From the NCBI GenBank assembly GCA_022843885.1, contig JALHMU010000055.1, positions 1-5,447 on the forward strand: a stretch of 5,447 nt of DNA. The letters are read 5' to 3'. Each line of letters opens with the position of its first letter. The first letter of the stretch is position 1. Below, piece after piece: positions 1-4,773 of this stretch. Below the pieces are notes generated by a model that had not been told where the DNA came from, ran no database searches, and was given only the letters and a program-made list of their open reading frames with translations. A program made the position numbers and the translations under genes. The stretch comes from Candidatus Peribacteraceae bacterium (GTDB lineage Bacteria > Patescibacteriota > Gracilibacteria > Peribacterales > Peribacteraceae).

Positions 1-85
1 CTTTGAGTCCGTCGAGTGTGTTGAAAAATGCGCCGTGCTTGCCGGCTGCAAGGGAACGGTCGCCGGAAACAATGAGCAGCTTCAT
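1..85 (-). CDS. Probable glycosyltransferase, N-terminal fragment (runs off left edge)
   Basis: The first 28 codons of a minus-strand gene are visible. The protein starts MKLLIVSGDRSLAAGKHGAF, followed by a short FNTLDGLK stretch. The opening beta-strand (KLLIVSGD) followed by a glycine/lysine-rich turn and F-x-T-L is the kind of start seen in GT-B fold, GT4-like glycosyltransferases, but no catalytic region is present. The start is set by an ATGA overlap with the stop of the upstream GT4 gene (ATG at 85-83, TGA at 84-82). No SD site precedes it; the bases just upstream are CTCCT. Translational coupling to the upstream gene is therefore likely, and the two probably work on the same glycan. 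The reading frame and start are firm; the functional assignment is inference from context and a short N-terminus. Confidence 0.5.
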   Translation of the reverse strand, partial: MKLLIVSGDRSLAAGKHGAFFNTLDGLK

Positions 86-1182
86 AGGAGCGTCTTGAAG
101 AGTGCAAGGTGATCCTTCGTCACAGTGTGCCAGCTTCGTTCCACAACCGGAAGAGCCGCGTCATGTGCGATGCTGTCGTAATGCTTCTCTACATATTTCA
201 CTGCCTGCACGATATCGTCCGGCGTGCGGAGTCCATGCAACATCATGCCTTGTGCGAGTTCTTTGCTTAATCCTGTCTCACGTGTGAGGAGCACCGGCAA
301 TCCTGTTCTACGAGCTTCTAGAGCCACGTTTGGACTGATTTCCGTCACAGACGGAATGATCAAAACATCATGATCGATCAACATTTGATCTTTGCGCTCG
401 CCATTTACCGGCGAGATAAACGTCACACGATCATTGAGAGAAAGTTCCGAGACGAGATCAACTAAACCGAGCGATGCCGGACCTTCGCCAGTCAATGTAA
501 GAACCATCGTCGGCAGTTGCACCATAGACCGTACAAGATTCAGAAGATTTTTGAATCCGACGAAGCGTCCCATAAACAATATGCGGAACTGCGGATGTTT
601 CTGATGCAACTTTGGACTCCCTGCGAGCAATGCATTTTCGATGACAGAATGTGGTGGAAGTCTTTTGTAGTATTCACGGTAAATGTCGCGCTGAAACTCC
701 GTCGAGAAGATGACGTAGTCGAAAGAAAAGAGTAGCCACATTTTGATCGTGAACGCGACGAGTGAGGTCCAATGATACGAACCGTACCATTCGCGTAATC
801 CTTTGGTGCCACCTTGATCTGTGTAGCGCTCCCAAAAGAAATCACCTCCGAGCCGTAACACTTTTTTCGCATGTTTCAGCCGTGAAAAGATCACTGGGAT
901 ACCGCAGCTGACAGAGGAGAATGCATACACAATGTCTGCGTTCTTTCCATGCTCTTGAATGGCACGACGCATACGGAACCAGTTGAGGATTGATCCGCTA
1001 CGCGACACATCGATAACACGCCAACGTCGGTCTTGCTCATGCTTTCTTTTATACGGACTCGCATAGGTGAGGACCGTCACAGCATGTCCTTGTGCGGTCA
1101 GCTCTTCCGCGAGCGCATGTGAATACGTGGATGGACCCCCGATATCGGGAGGGTAAATGCCAGTGACGAGAACAATGTTCAT
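82..1182 (-). CDS. GT4-family (GT-B fold) glycosyltransferase
   Basis: This 366-residue cytosolic or membrane-associated glycosyltransferase probably transfers a sugar from a nucleotide-sugar donor onto an envelope glycan or lipid-linked acceptor; neither donor nor acceptor can be read from sequence. The N-terminal domain opens with MNIVLVTGIYPPDIGGPSTY, where the GG at 15-16 is the glycine loop typical of GT4 enzymes, followed by EEL...GHAVTVLTY. The C-terminal domain begins near 199 with FRILFMGRFVGFKNLLNLV (K211 in the usual donor-phosphate-binding position), then a TGEGP turn at 231-235. The EX7E motif characteristic of retaining GT4 enzymes is E281-ISPNVAL-E289. Length is normal for the family. 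It follows rmlB by 23 bp on the same strand and overlaps the next gene by 4 bp, so the three probably form an operon. No SD lies before the ATG; a TATAGT sequence ends 8 nt upstream instead. Confidence 0.93.
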   Translation of the reverse strand: MNIVLVTGIYPPDIGGPSTYSHALAEELTAQGHAVTVLTYASPYKRKHEQDRRWRVIDVSRSGSILNWFRMRRAIQEHGKNADIVYAFSSVSCGIPVIFSRLKHAKKVLRLGGDFFWERYTDQGGTKGLREWYGSYHWTSLVAFTIKMWLLFSFDYVIFSTEFQRDIYREYYKRLPPHSVIENALLAGSPKLHQKHPQFRILFMGRFVGFKNLLNLVRSMVQLPTMVLTLTGEGPASLGLVDLVSELSLNDRVTFISPVNGERKDQMLIDHDVLIIPSVTEISPNVALEARRTGLPVLLTRETGLSKELAQGMMLHGLRTPDDIVQAVKYVEKHYDSIAHDAALPVVERSWHTVTKDHLALFKTLL

Positions 1183-1190
1183 ACGTGCAG

Positions 1191-1196
1191 ACTATA
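1191..1196 (-). promoter_or_regulatory. Candidate -10 box for leaderless start of the GT4 gene
   Basis: On the minus strand the gap between rmlB and the GT4 gene contains TATAGT, five of six matches to the bacterial -10 consensus, separated from the ATG by only 8 nt (CTGCACGT). A transcript starting about 7 nt after this box would begin at or next to the start codon, and no SD is present in the gap. I see no convincing -35 element 16-18 bp upstream, where the sequence is AT-rich around the rmlB stop codon. It may be an internal promoter within the operon, or chance AT-richness. Confidence 0.35.
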
Positions 1197-1205
1197 TCCG
1201 AAAAA

Positions 1206-2177
1206 TTATTTTGCGAGACGTTGTTTATACCATTCGACGGTACGCTTCAAACCTTCTTCAAACGTTACCTGTGGCTTCCAGCCGAGTGCGCGGACAGATG
1301 AGGAATCGAGTGCGTAGCGCCAGTCATGTCCAGGACGGTCGGTCACGAAGGAAAGCAATGTATGCGGCTTTCCGAGAATATCCAAAATCGTCTTCGCAAC
1401 ATCGATATTCTGACGTTCGTCATCGGCGGAGATATTGAAGAAGTGTCCTGAGCCGATCTTCTCATCCCAGAATGCCCATGGTGTCTCAAGCACTTTTTCA
1501 ATGCCGTCCGTGTGATCGGTGACATACAGCCAGTCACGCTTGTTTTTCCCTTCGGCATAGATCGGCACATGTTGATCGGCGAGCGCCGTGCGAATAATGG
1601 TCGGAATGAATTTCTCTGATGCCTGATGCGGACCGTAGTTATTGGTACAACGTGTCACCGCAGCTTTAATCTTGTAGGTACGCATCGCAGCCATGAGAAA
1701 TAGTTCTCCTGCCGCTTTGCTGGCCGCATACGGCGAACTTGGAATAAGTGGATCCTCGACTTTTTTCGGCGGTTCGTCATCTGTTAAATCTCCAAAGACT
1801 TCATCAGTGGAGATGTGTAAGAATTTAATCTCAGGATTTTTTTTGCACACTTCAATCAATGCAGCGACACCAACGACGTTGGTGTGAAGAAACGGTGAAG
1901 AATCTTTGATGCTGTTATCTACGTGGGATTCTGCAGCAAAGTTGATAACCGTGTCGATTTTATGATCTGTTACAAGTTTCATGACCAAGGCCTGATCGGC
2001 GATGTCCCCTTCTTGGAAAACGATCTTATCTTTCACGGCATCCAAGAAATGAATGTCAGCTGCGTACGTCAGCTTGTCCAGAACAACAATGTGATCATCA
2101 GGAAAACGTTCCACATGGCGTAAAACAAAGTGAGAACCAATGAAGCCGGCCGCACCTGTGACAAGTAGAGATCGCAT
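1206..2177 (-). CDS. rmlB: dTDP-glucose 4,6-dehydratase
   Basis: This enzyme converts dTDP-glucose to dTDP-4-keto-6-deoxyglucose using bound NAD+, the second step of dTDP-rhamnose and related deoxysugar synthesis, in the cytoplasm. The 323-residue protein is an extended short-chain dehydrogenase with all expected landmarks. The Rossmann glycine motif is TGAAGFIGS at 7-15. NFAAESHVDNSI lies at 79-90. The catalytic T-D-E triplet is in STDEVFGD (T124, D125, E126). The YxxxK pair is Y150 and K154 in SPYAASKAAGE. TRCTNNYGPHQ at 175-185 and RDWLYVTDH at 214-222 belong to the substrate-binding half, and RPGHDWRYALDSS at 281-293 is the diagnostic C-terminal motif. Length is typical or slightly short. 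The start at 2177 puts the Rossmann strand directly after MRS, leaving no room for a later start. It is divergent from rmlA, which supplies its substrate. Only a weak AGG precedes the start. Confidence 0.96.
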   Translation of the reverse strand: MRSLLVTGAAGFIGSHFVLRHVERFPDDHIVVLDKLTYAADIHFLDAVKDKIVFQEGDIADQALVMKLVTDHKIDTVINFAAESHVDNSIKDSSPFLHTNVVGVAALIEVCKKNPEIKFLHISTDEVFGDLTDDEPPKKVEDPLIPSSPYAASKAAGELFLMAAMRTYKIKAAVTRCTNNYGPHQASEKFIPTIIRTALADQHVPIYAEGKNKRDWLYVTDHTDGIEKVLETPWAFWDEKIGSGHFFNISADDERQNIDVAKTILDILGKPHTLLSFVTDRPGHDWRYALDSSSVRALGWKPQVTFEEGLKRTVEWYKQRLAK

Positions 2178-2185
2178 GTGGGCCT

Positions 2186-2191
2186 AGCATA
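2186..2191 (-). promoter_or_regulatory. Candidate -10 box for rmlB
   Basis: The minus strand reads CCTGTATGCT and then AGGCCCAC before the rmlB ATG. TATGCT matches four of six -10 consensus positions and ends 8 nt before the start codon, the same spacing as the TATAGT box ahead of the GT4 gene. This would give a leaderless or nearly leaderless mRNA. No recognisable -35 is found at 16-18 bp. The call is positional inference. Confidence 0.3.
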
Positions 2192-2229
2192 CAGGAAAAG
2201 GAGGTGCTTTCCGCCTCGAATTTCCTGTA
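2190..2229. repeat. Imperfect inverted repeat / hairpin in the rmlB-rmlA divergent spacer
   Basis: TACAGGAAA at 2190-2198 is the exact reverse complement of TTTCCTGTA at 2221-2229. Inside it, GAGGTG (2201-2206) pairs with CGCCTC (2212-2217) with one G-U pair around a CTTTC loop. The two stems are separated by a small internal loop (AG against GAA). As RNA this is a strong hairpin of 15 pairs; as DNA it is a candidate operator between two divergent starts. Each outer arm ends in CCTGTA, which runs into the candidate -10 box on its own strand. The left side also contains AAAGGAGGTG (2197-2206), a perfect SD with no start codon at usable distance. Confidence 0.6.
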
Positions 2230-2233
2230 CACT
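2228..2233 (+). promoter_or_regulatory. Candidate -10 box for rmlA
   Basis: The plus strand reads CCTGTACACT and then GCAGCT before the rmlA ATG at 2240. TACACT matches four of six -10 positions and ends 6 nt before the start, mirroring the arrangement in front of rmlB. No SD lies within 20 nt of the ATG, which is consistent with a leaderless start. The -35 region (around 2205-2210, inside the hairpin) does not match consensus, so support is positional only. Confidence 0.3.
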
Positions 2234-2239
2234 GCAGCT

Positions 2240-3025
2240 ATGAAAGGCGTCCTTATTTGTGGCGGATATGGCACGAGACTCCGTCCTCTCACCGAGATCA
2301 CGAATAAAAGTCTTTTGCCGGTGTATGACAAACCGTTGATTCATTTCCCATTGGAAGTACTGCTCAAAGCAGGCATCCGTGAAGTGGCGGTAATCACCGG
2401 TCCTGAACACATGGATCAGATCGCAAGCTACTTAGGATCCGGTTCACGCTTCGGCTGTGAATTTTCCTTCAAGGTACAAGAGAAACCCGGTGGCATCGCG
2501 CAAGCGCTCGGCTTGGCTGAAGAACTCGTCGATGGAGACAAAGTCTGTGCGATTCTCGGAGACAACGTGTACTTCGATGACTTCTCCGATGTGATTCAGA
2601 ATTTTGAGAAAGGCGGGCACCTCTTTGTAAAAGAAGTACCGGATGCTGAGCGTTTCGGTGTCGTCACACTGGAAGGAGATGTCGTGACATCCATTGAAGA
2701 AAAGCCGAAGAAGCCGAAGAGCAATCTCGCAGCAACCGGTTGCTACCTCTATGACGAACGTTGTTTTGATATCATTCGCGGTTTGCGGCCGTCTGCTCGC
2801 GGAGAAATCGAAATCACGGATGTAAGCGCGTGGTACATGGAAAACGACGTCCTTCATGCTACACACTTGAAGGAGGAATGGATCGATGCGGGAACATTTG
2901 AAAGTCTCTTCCGCGCCGCGGAACTCGCACGCAAGCATCTGCACAAAGATGCCGACGTTCAGAACATCAAGAAGAAAACGAAACGCACGCTCATTGCGGA
3001 CAATCCGTCCGTATCACGGACGTAA
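2240..3025 (+). CDS. rmlA: Glucose-1-phosphate thymidylyltransferase (short form)
   Basis: This enzyme makes dTDP-glucose from glucose-1-phosphate and dTTP, the first step before RmlB, in the cytoplasm. I chose the ATG at 2240 because the nucleotide-binding motif starts at once: MKGVLICGGYGTRLRPLT, with GGxGTRL at 8-14 and the conserved lysine K23 in NKSLLPVYDKP. An upstream in-frame GTG at 2204 would add 12 unconserved residues and overlaps an SD-like sequence. Other landmarks are QEKPGGIAQAL at 80-90, GDN with metal-binding D108 at 107-109, IEEKP at 152-156, TGCYLYD at 167-173, RGEIEITD at 187-194 and WIDAGTF at 214-220. At 261 residues it is shorter than classical RmlA of about 290, lacking the usual C-terminal helices, and ends in a lysine-rich tail (KKKTKR at 244-249). 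Its last 35 bp overlap the convergent GT-C gene. A different NTP or sugar specificity cannot be excluded, but the adjacent rmlB supports the dTDP route. Confidence 0.93.
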   Translation: MKGVLICGGYGTRLRPLTEITNKSLLPVYDKPLIHFPLEVLLKAGIREVAVITGPEHMDQIASYLGSGSRFGCEFSFKVQEKPGGIAQALGLAEELVDGDKVCAILGDNVYFDDFSDVIQNFEKGGHLFVKEVPDAERFGVVTLEGDVVTSIEEKPKKPKSNLAATGCYLYDERCFDIIRGLRPSARGEIEITDVSAWYMENDVLHATHLKEEWIDAGTFESLFRAAELARKHLHKDADVQNIKKKTKRTLIADNPSVSRT

Positions 3026-4370
3026 TCGGTTCATTTTCCGTCTCGAAGACGATCGTTCCGGTAGCAGTACGTCGCTGGACAATTTCGTAACGCGGACATG
3101 CTGCACTTTGCAGCTCGCTCCATTCGACGATGAGATCGGAACGGAACGTATCGTGCTTTTGAATTTCTGCTTCTTCCCAAATGCCATACACCGTCACAGC
3201 CGCGCCTGTTTCAGCGGATTGATTGATGTACTGACGTGCCAGATGCCAGCTGTACATCCCCTCCTGCGAGAGTTTCATGTCCTTTGTCGGAAGCAGATCA
3301 TACTGATCCAGCAACGCATTACATCGACCGTAGGTATACATGCACAACATCGAAAGATTCGAGACGACGATGAGCGCCACGATGGTCGTGACGAATGTCT
3401 TTTTGTACGCAATACGCCGATACAGATCCAAAAATCCAAGCACAGAAAATATCAACAATAATGGATAGGCCGGCAATGCTTGGCGAATCGATTGTGACCA
3501 CCAAATACTTGTGAGAAGGAGCACGGTCACGAGTGCGCCGAGAACAAACCAGCGCCAGCGTGTTCGCAGTGTCATCCCCCAGATCGCGAGGAGCAGTTGA
3601 ATGGGGAGAATATTTCGGAGTGGGTTGCCGTAATACAAAATATTCGATCGCAACATCTGGAATGGCGTCACACCGACGGAATCCATTTGTTCCATGTATC
3701 CACCTGGCAGTGGAGTGCCGAGCGTCAGCATGTTTCGAATCGGCCAGATCAAGAACACGCAACCGCCGAGAATCATGCCAGCCCAGAACCATGGGCGTAA
3801 AAGATGTTTTCTACGGAATAGAAGCGTGTAGAAGGAGAAGAAAAGAAAGCCCGGAACACCGTTATACCGTGTGAGGCAGGACAATCCCAAAAACATGCCG
3901 CATGCGACATACCAACGCTGATCTTCTTCGGCTCGTGCATAGAAATAGAGTGAGAACAGAAACAATGCACCAAAAAGAAGATCGGACGGGCCGAATGACG
4001 TGATCAGAATAAAATTGTGATGGAACAGGAGAAGCAGAGTCGTTCCGATTGCAGTGCGAAACCCAAACAATCGTTTCGAAAGTACGTATGTTGCCGACAA
4101 CAAAAACACACCACTCAGGAGTCCTGCAACTTTCATGCCAAGTGCATAGCCAAAAATGAGTGATGGTCCATACGCGAGCAATGGATAGAACGGCGGGTAG
4201 TTCACTTGGTACGTTTCCGGATAGAGGAAGTATGCGTGCTCACGCCATAGACGCATGCCAAGCAGCGCATATTCAGCTGGATCGGCCAAAATGGGCTGAT
4301 AGATGTTCGGAAGCCATAAAAGCGTCGATACAATCGAGAGAGCTCCTACGATCCAGAGAGTTTTTTTCAT
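2991..4370 (-). CDS. Polytopic GT-C glycosyltransferase (GT39/ArnT-like)
   Basis: This 459-residue inner-membrane protein is a probable GT-C fold enzyme that transfers sugar from a polyprenyl-phosphate carrier on the outer face of the membrane. After a first hydrophobic segment (about 5-22), the first outer loop carries the acidic motif ADPAEY (D30, E33), followed by NYPPFYPLL at 57-65, a signature close to the H/N-x-P-P-L/F-Y-P seen in PMT/ArnT-like families. Further hydrophobic segments lie near 64-99, 107-121, 127-146, 153-166, 171-186, 194-212, 252-267, 274-290, 301-316 and 324-345. SDLLFGALFLF at 129-139, LTRYNG at 166-171 and RQALPAYPLLL at 296-306 are also typical. The last 110 or so residues are hydrophilic and probably form an external domain. 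An AAGG 8-10 nt before the ATG is a weak SD. The upstream neighbour on this strand is uppS, the source of the lipid carrier. Donor sugar and acceptor (glycan, lipid or protein) are unknown. Confidence 0.85.
   Translation of the reverse strand: MKKTLWIVGALSIVSTLLWLPNIYQPILADPAEYALLGMRLWREHAYFLYPETYQVNYPPFYPLLAYGPSLIFGYALGMKVAGLLSGVFLLSATYVLSKRLFGFRTAIGTTLLLLFHHNFILITSFGPSDLLFGALFLFSLYFYARAEEDQRWYVACGMFLGLSCLTRYNGVPGFLFFSFYTLLFRRKHLLRPWFWAGMILGGCVFLIWPIRNMLTLGTPLPGGYMEQMDSVGVTPFQMLRSNILYYGNPLRNILPIQLLLAIWGMTLRTRWRWFVLGALVTVLLLTSIWWSQSIRQALPAYPLLLIFSVLGFLDLYRRIAYKKTFVTTIVALIVVSNLSMLCMYTYGRCNALLDQYDLLPTKDMKLSQEGMYSWHLARQYINQSAETGAAVTVYGIWEEAEIQKHDTFRSDLIVEWSELQSAACPRYEIVQRRTATGTIVFETENEPITSVIRTDCPQ
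3006..3022. repeat. Perfect 7-bp palindrome in the rmlA/GT-C convergent overlap
   Basis: CGTCCGT (3006-3012) and ACGGACG (3016-3022) form a perfect GC-rich stem with a 3-nt loop, ending just before the rmlA TAA and lying inside the last codons of the opposing gene. Neither side has a T-run, so it does not look like a standard intrinsic terminator. It could stabilise either mRNA 3' end or slow converging polymerases. A second small stem (CGTCT/AGACG, 3039-3051) follows. Confidence 0.4.
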
Positions 4371-4391
4371 CTGGCATACCTTACATGAACA

Positions 4392-4419
4392 TTGACTCCC
4401 GAAGAAAAGGGGGTAGAAA
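4392..4419 (+). promoter_or_regulatory. Candidate sigma70-type promoter of the small membrane-protein unit
   Basis: TTGACT at 4392-4397 (five of six to the -35 consensus) is followed, after a 16-bp spacer, by TAGAAA at 4414-4419 (four of six to -10). The predicted transcription start near 4426 leaves a leader of about 29 nt before the ATG at 4455, enough for the SD present at 4445-4450. It is the only place in the window where both hexamers and an SD-led ORF line up, and the unit ends with a clear terminator. Confidence 0.5.
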
Positions 4420-4439
4420 GTGAAGCATTGCGCTCTCTC

Positions 4440-4450
4440 ACAACGGAGGT
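4440..4450 (+). promoter_or_regulatory. Shine-Dalgarno site within a small RBS hairpin
   Basis: GGAGGT (4445-4450) is a strong SD for the ATG at 4455 and decides that start over longer in-frame options such as ATG 4392, which would lie inside the -35 box. ACAAC (4440-4444) and GTTGT (4449-4453) can pair around a GGAG tetraloop, so most of the SD would be displayed in, or partly masked by, a 5-bp hairpin immediately ahead of the start codon. Confidence 0.55.
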
Positions 4451-4454
4451 TGTC

Positions 4455-4598
4455 ATGAAATGGATCTATTTTTGCTGGCTCTGCATCCCGCTTGCACTCT
4501 GGTTTGAGTACAACCGTCTCGTACTATTGCTTTTAATGGGACCAATGTTCGTTCTTGTTATTGGTCACAAAGTATTCCTCAAACAGGAATCGAGGTGA
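4455..4598 (+). CDS. Small two-helix membrane protein of unknown function (47 aa)
   Basis: I do not recognise this protein. It is 47 residues, starts MKWIYFCWLCIPLALWFE, and consists of two hydrophobic stretches (about 3-17 and 22-37) joined by a short polar turn, E18-YN-R21. It ends in a basic tail with K39, K43 and R47. By the positive-inside rule it would be a membrane hairpin with both ends in the cytoplasm. Support that it is real: a strong SD at ideal distance, a candidate promoter 60 bp upstream, a second SD-led ORF 4 nt after its stop, and a terminator closing the unit. It shares WIY, a glutamate 15 residues after the tryptophan, and a similar end (VFLKQESR against IFVKNSR) with the next ORF, suggesting tandem duplication. 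Its size would allow a toxin-like, regulatory or accessory membrane role, but nothing in the sequence selects one. Confidence 0.65.
   Translation: MKWIYFCWLCIPLALWFEYNRLVLLLLMGPMFVLVIGHKVFLKQESR
4592..4598 (+). promoter_or_regulatory. Shine-Dalgarno site of the second small ORF
   Basis: GAGGTGA is a seven-base match to the extended SD consensus, with the GAGG core ending 7 nt before the ATG at 4603. It overlaps the last codons and the TGA stop of the first small ORF, so a ribosome finishing the first ORF would be placed to start the second. This site fixes the start at 4603 rather than the longer in-frame ATG at 4555. Confidence 0.65.
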
Positions 4599-4602
4599 GA
4601 TC

Positions 4603-4764
4603 ATGATACTACATTGGATCTATACGTTCTTGCTCATTGGAGCAATCTGCTACTTGCTTGAGGACGTTAGTCCTGTACCTCGATGGCTCTCTGCAACAGC
4701 ATTGTTGATATGCATGACAGTCATCTTCGTGAAAAACTCGCGCACGGCTCATCCTTCGGGATGA
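4603..4764 (+). CDS. Small two-helix membrane protein of unknown function (53 aa), paralogue-like
   Basis: I do not recognise this protein. It begins MILHWIYTFLLIGAICYLLE and has hydrophobic stretches at about 5-19 and 28-43. They are joined by an acidic, proline-containing turn (EDVSPVPR, 20-27) and followed by K44 and R47. The layout and several positions match the preceding 47-aa ORF, and TGGATCTAT, encoding WIY, is identical at the DNA level (4461-4469 and 4615-4623). It starts 4 nt after the first ORF with its own SD, so the two are very likely cotranscribed and coupled. Its last codons (A-H-P-S-G and the stop) are written inside the terminator stem-loop. Residues 48-53 therefore have no counterpart in the shorter paralogue and may be a non-essential extension. 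Function is unknown; a hairpin topology with both ends inside is inferred. Confidence 0.62.
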   Translation: MILHWIYTFLLIGAICYLLEDVSPVPRWLSATALLICMTVIFVKNSRTAHPSG

Positions 4765-4773
4765 GCTTTTTTT
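4747..4773 (+). terminator. Intrinsic terminator with UUCG tetraloop
   Basis: GCTCATCC (4747-4754), loop TTCG (4755-4758), GGATGAGC (4759-4766), then seven T residues (4767-4773). The 8-bp perfect stem closed by C(UUCG)G and the U-tract make a textbook Rho-independent terminator for plus-strand transcription. It closes the two-ORF unit, whose final stop codon lies in the right arm at 4762-4764. On the minus strand the hairpin is preceded by A residues but followed by CGTGCGCG, so it should not terminate uppS. The T-run overlaps the uppS stop codon. Confidence 0.93.

Noticed and set aside
82..84. TGA recoding to glycine, as in Gracilibacteria/Absconditabacteria
   Set aside because: TGA terminates the GT4, GT-C and both small ORFs at positions that fit family length and spacing, and no conserved glycine is written as TGA.
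2204..2239. GTG at 2204 as the start of rmlA
   Set aside because: It lies within the SD-like sequence itself, adds 12 unconserved residues encoded by the hairpin, and the family motif starts directly at the ATG at 2240.
2701..2722. AAGCCGAAG tandem repeat inside rmlA
   Set aside because: It encodes the EKPKKPKS stretch that is normal for RmlA (EEKPKxPKS); this is codon repetition rather than an inserted repeat.
2444..2944. Minus-strand open frame of 166 codons opposite rmlA
   Set aside because: It is entirely antisense to a well-conserved enzyme, shows no recognisable motif, and has no promoter or SD; it is a coding shadow.
3039..3051. CGTCT-CGA-AGACG as a terminator for rmlA
   Set aside because: The stem is only 5 bp, with no following T-run, and lies inside the opposing coding sequence.
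2886..3461. Plus-strand open frame of 191 codons running from rmlA across the GT-C gene end
   Set aside because: It overlaps two real genes in other frames, has a low-complexity basic composition, and has no start signals.
3319..3792. Second minus-strand frame of 157 codons inside the GT-C gene
   Set aside because: It is an out-of-frame shadow of a membrane protein gene; the R/H/D-rich composition is typical of shifted frames.
4392..4454. ATG at 4392 as the start of the first small ORF
   Set aside because: It lies beside the candidate -35 element, has no SD, and adds a charged segment before the hydrophobic helix; ATG 4455 has a strong SD.
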